From Pelomyxa schiedti (Eukaryota; Evosea; Pelobiontida; Pelomyxidae), in assembly GCA_020536535.1 (NCBI GenBank), contig JAHLWZ010000971.1:1-35507 (forward strand): 35,507 nt of DNA, read 5' to 3'. This document shows positions 33,501 through 35,507 of the stretch, one piece after another (position 1 is the first letter of the stretch; each line of letters starts with the position of its first letter). The translations under genes were made by a program, and so were the position numbers. The notes under the pieces were generated by a model. The model saw only the letters and a list, made by a program, of their open reading frames with translations. It searched no databases and had not been told where the DNA came from.

Positions 33501-35302
33501 ACATCCTCAAAACTTCCACACGTCCCATCCAAACAGGACTTCAAAAAGGTAGTCAAAGCCTCCTTCCCAACAGTTCCACAGTGGGGTAACATTACATCTT
33601 GCAGGGGATGCATCGTCCGACCAATCCAGTGGCATACATTGGGGGGAACAGGTAAAGTTAAATTTCCACATGTGAATTTCCACTTGCCCCGGTCAAAAGT
33701 GAAGATTACATTGCCGGTTTTTGCACCATAAAGTGAATCAATAGCATTGCTGAAGTCACATGACAGAGAAGAATTTAGTTCTGGAAGAGGATTCATCATG
33801 GTAGATGGAGAGTGAAAGCGTTCAATGAGGGAGAAAACGAGATCTGTCAAACTGGTGGTTGTCAAGGTTGGATGGTTGATATTCAAAAGCTATCTTGTGT
33901 AAAAATTCGATAATTAAAGTCAATTTTGGCACCTTGAGGCAGGCAATGAATAGAGCCAAACCATTTACACCTATACTTCGGTCAACTATACCCAAAGGCC
34001 ATCTTGGGTCATGGGTGAACCCTTCGAGGATAGACTCAAAACATGGGACCAAGTCAGTTGCCACAGAGTTTCTTATCTCAACGTTCTACTTGGGATGAGA
34101 AAGAGGAGTAATGTATTCTCAGCATGCCATTGGGAGAATGTGTGAAGAATGTTGAAGTACAATATTGGCTGGCCCTTGAATAGTCTCGTTCACAATGGGC
34201 CACCCTTTTTCCTTGGCGAGATCGACGAGGGGACTGCCTTTGCCAGAATGAGTTGACTACATAATGTACAAAGTACCTGCATAAAGCTCTAGAAAAGGGA
34301 AACTGTTGAGAGCCAGTCGGGACCCTGTTTCTAAGGCTACATGCAGCAATTCCACTGACCGTTCAATTGTTTCCAATAGAGCCTGGATTCACAAGTAGGT
34401 ACAAAATTGAGCGCAATTGGCATACCTCTACAGTGACAGTAGGGTGGAAAAGAATGAGGTTGATGTTTGTAATTGGAACACCAACTGACAAGCTGGCTTT
34501 CACAGAATCAAAAGCTTGTTTCCCAGTGAATCCTTTCTTGAGTTCAGGTGACATCAAGCTTGCATCAGAAAATGATTCTACTCCAAATGATAAAACTCGC
34601 AACCCAGCCTTAACTCCAAGATCGAGGACCTCTGGATTCACACAGGAAACGCGTGTCTGGCCTATAAGCATGAGGTTTCCTGGTACAGTTCCTGCCTGCT
34701 TCGCCCTTTTAAGTAATGTTATTTCAGATTTGTATCTATTGCTATAAAACCTGATAAGGGCAGAAAAAAGGTTGCTGGCTCTTGTTGGAGAAAGAAGGAA
34801 GTCATCATCATTGAAATAGACTGCTGAAGATTCACTTGTTATCGAGCAGATCAGTTGCGCAATTTCTTCGGGGTCGAGAGAATGAGGAGCAGTATAAAAT
34901 TGCCATCCAAATCTCTGGGCTTAAACCCGTTAATGAAGAAAGAACAGGATTTAATAGTTACCAGTGCAAAATGTGCATCTATGAGGGCAAAAGCTTGTGG
35001 TGTATAAACGAACTGTGTGAACAAACTCTGATGTAGGGGAGAGTACGCTCTCAGCCAGACGCCAGTAAAGCCTATATGGAATCTCGGCGCCACTGTATTT
35101 AGCGAGACTGAGGAATTCTTCCTTGGAAATCTATCACAGAGTGAGTACAGAATCATACACTGTGGATTCAACTGAACATCTTCGAAGAGAGTCTTCAATT
35201 TCAACAGGTGCAGCATTGCGCAGAATAACTCCTGGGATTGACACGAGAGGAGCAGTTAGCCCATTTTGCAGTATAGATGTGATCATGTCACACATCACGG
35301 GT
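30544..35302 (-). CDS. Multidomain enzyme: two radical-SAM modules, cobalamin-binding-like domain, SAM methyltransferase (5' partial)
   Basis: Read leftward from 35302. Module A starts inside a B12-domain-like end (CDMITSILQNGL, SIPGVILRN). Its radical-SAM core has CPHRCTFC (CX3CX2C iron-sulfur site, 34966-34989), VYFNDDDFLLSP, LSFGVESFSD and the C-terminal YAGSPLVDLAKEKGWPIVNE. Module B has a B12-binding-like N-terminus (ILLIAPCGTAQGG, APHWGLEQLRHYM, ALLVCGGLNISHYPHAKLF), then CRGRCVFC (32641-32664), VHVSDNDFLVD, VQITLGIESF and DLLFFSPWETKETLA. A zinc ribbon (CPVCAS, CKQC) and a class I methyltransferase (LLDLGSGFGAN, TMFDVLEHVSTPREYLRNV) follow, ending IAQPLL at TAG 30544-30546. Introns of about 39-50 nt join all parts in frame, e.g. 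YAG/SPLV, APHW/GLEQ, NLVG/ALDC, LPYK/VDHL. Related bacterial enzymes methylate or rearrange unactivated carbons; substrate and product here are unknown. The link from module B to the methyltransferase is the least certain. Confidence 0.75.
33990..34110 (+). repeat. 121-bp direct repeat, copy 1
   Basis: Identical base for base to 35387-35507. This copy lies inside the radical-SAM gene (coding VEIRNSVATDLVPCFESILE on the minus strand), so it is probably the original. Confidence 0.95.
34136..34219 (+). repeat. 84-bp inverted repeat, copy 1
   Basis: The exact reverse complement of 35303-35386. On the minus strand this copy encodes DLAKEKGWPIVNETIQ in module A, which fits the family, so it is probably the original. 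Confidence 0.95.
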
Positions 35303-35386
35303 TCGCCAAGGAAAAAGGGTGGCCCATTGTGAACGAGACTATTCAAGGGCCAGCCAATATTGTACTTCAACATTCTTCACACATTC
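35303..35386 (-). repeat. 84-bp inverted repeat, copy 2
   Basis: Perfect inverted copy of 34136-34219. It directly abuts the direct-repeat copy and breaks the radical-SAM reading frame at 35302/35303. Confidence 0.95.
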
Positions 35387-35507
35387 ACCCAAAGGCCATC
35401 TTGGGTCATGGGTGAACCCTTCGAGGATAGACTCAAAACATGGGACCAAGTCAGTTGCCACAGAGTTTCTTATCTCAACGTTCTACTTGGGATGAGAAAG
35501 AGGAGTA
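35387..35507 (+). repeat. 121-bp direct repeat, copy 2, running to the window edge
   Basis: Perfect copy of 33990-34110, still matching at the last base of the window, so its full length is unknown. Confidence 0.95.

Noticed and set aside
35134..35155. An 18-nt intron (GTACTCAC to GATAG) in the radical-SAM gene
   Set aside because: A 42-nt intron with the same acceptor and an earlier donor (GTTGAATC) fits equally well in phase and matches usual lengths.
35303..35373. Reading the inverted copy (MLKYNIGWPLNSLVHNGPPF) as the true N-terminal part of module A
   Set aside because: This DNA is an exact reverse copy of module A coding sequence that fits the family in its left-hand place, so the right-hand reading is probably an artefact.

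Overview
The window is nuclear DNA of a eukaryote with a compact, intron-rich genome. Almost every gene only reads through once short GT-AG introns are removed. Those I could place are mostly 36-60 nt (for example 45 nt at 19828-19872), a few 90-125 nt. Genes lie on both strands, usually with 0-400 bp between them. Stops are TAA, TAG and TGA, so the code looks standard. The gene set (SNAPC4-type Myb protein, BEACH-WD40 protein, OSBP-related protein, OTU1/YOD1 deubiquitinase, RING protein) is generically eukaryotic. I cannot assign a lineage from sequence alone. Two secreted-type carbohydrate-active enzymes would suit a free-living protist or alga feeding on or remodelling polysaccharide.

Layout, left to right: a 3' fragment of a POT-type transporter (+, to 733); a Sel1-repeat protein (-, 730-2232) with a degraded ubiquitin-conjugating-like (E2) region upstream (-, to about 2860); a RING-finger gene (+, 2959-3965); a very large BEACH/WD40 gene (-, 4381 to about 16480); a GH71/99-like glycosidase (+, 17145-18788, eight exons resolved); a YOD1-like OTU deubiquitinase (+, 19066-20319); a GH43-type enzyme with a C-terminal ricin-B lectin (-, 20362-21952); an OSBP-related protein (+, 22180-24282); a SNAPC4-like protein with four and a half Myb repeats (-, 24608-28260); a two-membrane-segment protein of unknown family (+, 28393-29776); an uncertain small ORF (+, about 29971-30411); and a multidomain radical-SAM gene (-, 30544 to the right edge).

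The most unusual content is the right-hand gene. Read in order on the minus strand, it encodes a radical-SAM module, a second radical-SAM module with a cobalamin-binding-like domain, and a C-terminal zinc-ribbon/SAM-methyltransferase, apparently as one polypeptide. I do not recognise this arrangement from any characterised eukaryotic enzyme.

Two cautions apply. The last 205 bp are an exact 84-bp inverted copy plus an exact 121-bp direct copy of segments about 1.2-1.4 kb to the left, which looks like an amplification or assembly chimera. Several genes (OSBP-related, Sel1, E2-like, possibly RING) also carry small indels that break otherwise conserved reading frames, so either the sequence contains indel errors or some of these loci are decaying.
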